Source: CAZYFH01 sp965249175
GTDB taxonomy: Bacteria; Acidobacteriota; Vicinamibacteria; Vicinamibacterales; UBA8438
Length of the DNA stretch: 64,000 nucleotides
Assembly (NCBI GenBank): GCA_965249175.1
Contig: OZ252227.1
Location: 2,418,001-2,482,000 of the forward strand
Reading direction: 5' to 3'
This document shows, one piece after another, positions 62,608 to 64,000 of this stretch; within the stretch, counting starts at the first letter, position 1, and every line of letters begins with the position of its first letter. The notes beneath the pieces are model-generated. The model worked only from the letters and a program-made list of their open reading frames with translations, did no database searches and was not told the origin of the DNA. Both the position numbers and the translations under genes were made by a program.

Positions 62608-63444
62608 CTAGTCGCGCGCCGGGGCGGCGTGATGCGCCACGCGGCTGATGTGGACGAGCCGTTCGAGCAAGGGTTCCAACAACTCCAGCGTGAGGGCGTT
62701 CTGCCCGTCGCTCTTGGCGACCGACGGCTGGTCGTGCACTTCGAGAAACACGCCGTCGACTCCCGCCGCGACGCCGGCCGCGGCCAGCGGCTGGATGAAC
62801 TCGGGCTGGCCCGCGGTGACGCCGTCACCGCCGCCGGGGAGCTGCAAGCTGTGCGTGACGTCGTAGATGACCGGGTAGCCGAGCGCCCGGAGCTGCGGAA
62901 ACGCCCGCATATCGACGACGAGGTTGTGATATCCGAAGCTGGTGCCGCGCTCCGTGACCATTACCGCGTGATTGCCATTGCGCGTCGCCTTGGCGACAGC
63001 ATGCCGCATGTCCTGCGGCGCGAGGAACTGTCCCTTCTTCAGGTTGACGGCGCGCCCTGTGTCGGCTGCGGCGGCAATCAGGTCGGTCTGACGCGACAGA
63101 AACGCCGGAATCTGCAGGACGTCCGCCACGACCGCGACCGGGGCGGCCTGTCGAGGCTCGTGGATGTCGGTGAGGATGGGCACGCAGGCTGCCTCTTTGA
63201 TCCGTGCGAGGACCTCGAGACCCTGCTGCAGTCCCGGTCCGCGATAGGACTGCATCGACGTCCGATTGGCCTTGTCGAACGATGCCTTGAAGATGAGCGG
63301 CACGCCGCATCGGCGCGCCACGTCGCGGATCGCGATCGCGAGGTCGTGAGCGTGCTGCGCGCTTTCGATCACGCACGGCCCGGCGATCAGCACCAACGGC
63401 CGGTCACCACCAACCGTCACGTCACCCACGACGACCTCGCGCAC
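62608..63444 (-). CDS. kdsA: 2-dehydro-3-deoxyphosphooctonate aldolase (Kdo-8-P synthase)
   Basis: Condenses PEP with arabinose 5-phosphate. 278 residues: LIAGPCVIES with Cys24, which marks the metal-dependent class (Asn in E. coli-type enzymes), FKASFDKANRTSMQSYRGPG, TDIHEPRQAAPVAVVADVLQ, PVIYDVTHSLQLPGG. GTG start directly after a TATAAT plus 6 nt. Feeds LPS inner-core synthesis with kdsD. Confidence 0.95.
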   Translation of the reverse strand: MREVVVGDVTVGGDRPLVLIAGPCVIESAQHAHDLAIAIRDVARRCGVPLIFKASFDKANRTSMQSYRGPGLQQGLEVLARIKEAACVPILTDIHEPRQAAPVAVVADVLQIPAFLSRQTDLIAAAADTGRAVNLKKGQFLAPQDMRHAVAKATRNGNHAVMVTERGTSFGYHNLVVDMRAFPQLRALGYPVIYDVTHSLQLPGGGDGVTAGQPEFIQPLAAAGVAAGVDGVFLEVHDQPSVAKSDGQNALTLELLEPLLERLVHISRVAHHAAPARD

Positions 63445-63450
63445 GCCTAC

Positions 63451-63456
63451 ATTATA
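63451..63456 (-). promoter_or_regulatory. -10 element 6 nt before the kdsA GTG
   Basis: Minus-strand TATAAT (63456-63451), 6 nt, then GTG at 63444. No strong -35; the upstream region is the 3' end of pyrG and a GGGGCCCC palindrome. Suggests an internal, leaderless kdsA-kdsD promoter. Confidence 0.4.
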
Positions 63457-63469
63457 GAAGGGGCCCCAT

Positions 63470-64000
63470 CTAGGCGATGGACTCGGCGCCGGTCGCGGAG
63501 GCCACCCGGTGCTGGTAGGTTGCCTGGACGAACCGTGCGAACAGCGGGTGCGGTCGTAGCGGCTTCGATTGGAACTCCGGGTGGAACTGCACTGCGACGA
63601 ACCACGGGTGGTCCGGGAGCTCGATCACCTCCACGAACTTGCCGTCGGGCGAGTGGCCGGAGATGCGAAGCCCGTGCTCTGTCAGCACCCGCTCGAACTC
63701 CCGGTTGAACTCGTAGCGGTGCCGATGCCGCTCCGCGACCGTTGCTTCGCCATACGCGTCGTGCGCACGCGTCCCGGGTGCGAGCTGGCAGGGATAGCTC
63801 CCGAGCCGCATGGTGCCACCGAGATCGTCGACGCCAAGCAGGTCGCGCAGCTTGTAGATGACCTTGTGTGGGGTATCTGGGTTGCACTCGGTCGAGTCGG
63901 CGTCCTCGAGACCGCAGACGTGTCGCGCGAAGTCCACCGCCGCCCACTGGAATCCGTAGCAGATGCCGAAATAGGGAATCTCTCGCTCGCGTGCGACGCG
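63470..64000 (-). CDS. pyrG: CTP synthase, glutamine amidotransferase domain (5' partial)
   Basis: Only the C-terminal class I amidotransferase region is in the window; the frame is open through 64000. The nucleophile Cys is in YFGICYGFQWAAVDFARHV, followed by the family-specific GGTMRLGSYPC and HRHRYEFN, and the catalytic His/Glu pair in VQFHPEFQSKP. The nucleophile loop reads CYGFQW rather than the usual CLGMQ, a mild variation. pyrG-kdsA is a conserved neighbourhood. Confidence 0.93.
   Translation of the reverse strand, partial: RVAREREIPYFGICYGFQWAAVDFARHVCGLEDADSTECNPDTPHKVIYKLRDLLGVDDLGGTMRLGSYPCQLAPGTRAHDAYGEATVAERHRHRYEFNREFERVLTEHGLRISGHSPDGKFVEVIELPDHPWFVAVQFHPEFQSKPLRPHPLFARFVQATYQHRVASATGAESIA

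Overview
This is a 64 kb, GC-rich chromosomal window from a Gram-negative bacterium. Outer-membrane and LPS functions are present (LolA-like carrier, KdsD, KdsA, LapB-like protein), along with a diaminopimelate-type murein recycling enzyme and a pilMNOPQ type IV pilus operon. High GC, frequent GTG/TTG starts, the pilMNOPQ arrangement followed by surface lipoproteins, and several TPR proteins fit an Acidobacteriota-type genome (Vicinamibacteria-like). That placement is an inference, not a demonstrated assignment.

Layout. 1-4.9 kb: 3' part of ribBA, then a translation operon ffh-rpsP-khpA-rimM-trmD-rplS. 5-9.9 kb: a frameshifted TPR gene, a small membrane protein, thiE, a RodZ-like protein and a truncated unknown gene. 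9.7-12.7 kb (minus): GHMP kinase, family X DNA polymerase and a 75-residue protein. 12.8-20.2 kb: a murein recycling and synthesis operon nagZ-ldcA-mpl-pxpB-pxpC-murB-murA, in which MurA has Asp in place of the usual active-site Cys. 20.2-26.3 kb: lipoprotein secretin, LolA-like carrier, a rhodanese-fold protein without its Cys, an FmdB zinc ribbon, threonine dehydratase and threonine synthase.

26.5-33.95 kb is an integrated element of about 7.4 kb inside a tRNA-Ala(CGC) gene, bounded by 41-bp direct repeats (26512-26552 and 33912-33952). It carries a tyrosine recombinase, a HicAB toxin-antitoxin pair with its promoter/operator, a lambda-like immunity region (intact S24 repressor, divergent Cro-like ORF, three matching operators), an orphan tail-fibre-like gene and a sulfotransferase. 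Downstream of the repressor lies an array of five truncated copies of repressor C-terminal coding sequence alternating with small unknown genes. This array is the most unusual structure in the window.

34-40 kb: pfkA, a second threonine synthase-like gene and the canonical rplM-rpsI-rpsB-tsf-pyrH-frr cluster (minus). 40.4-49.5 kb: pilMNOPQ, a lipoprotein, a PKD-repeat lipoprotein truncated in its fourth repeat, and a TPR protein. 49.5-57 kb: M24 peptidase, accB-accC, a second thiE paralogue, two sodium symporters (minus) and folD. 57-59.6 kb: a frameshifted unknown gene and an IS1182-type insertion sequence whose CTAG target overlaps the coaE stop codon. 59.6-64 kb (minus): coaE, a lapB-like gene, kdsD, kdsA and the 3' part of pyrG.

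A recurring feature is a -10 hexamer followed by only 6-7 nt and then the start codon (GHMP kinase, hicA, S24 repressor, Cro-like gene, pfkA, IS transposase, kdsA), which suggests that leaderless mRNAs are common here. Several genes contain frame disruptions that could be real decay or uncorrected sequence indels.
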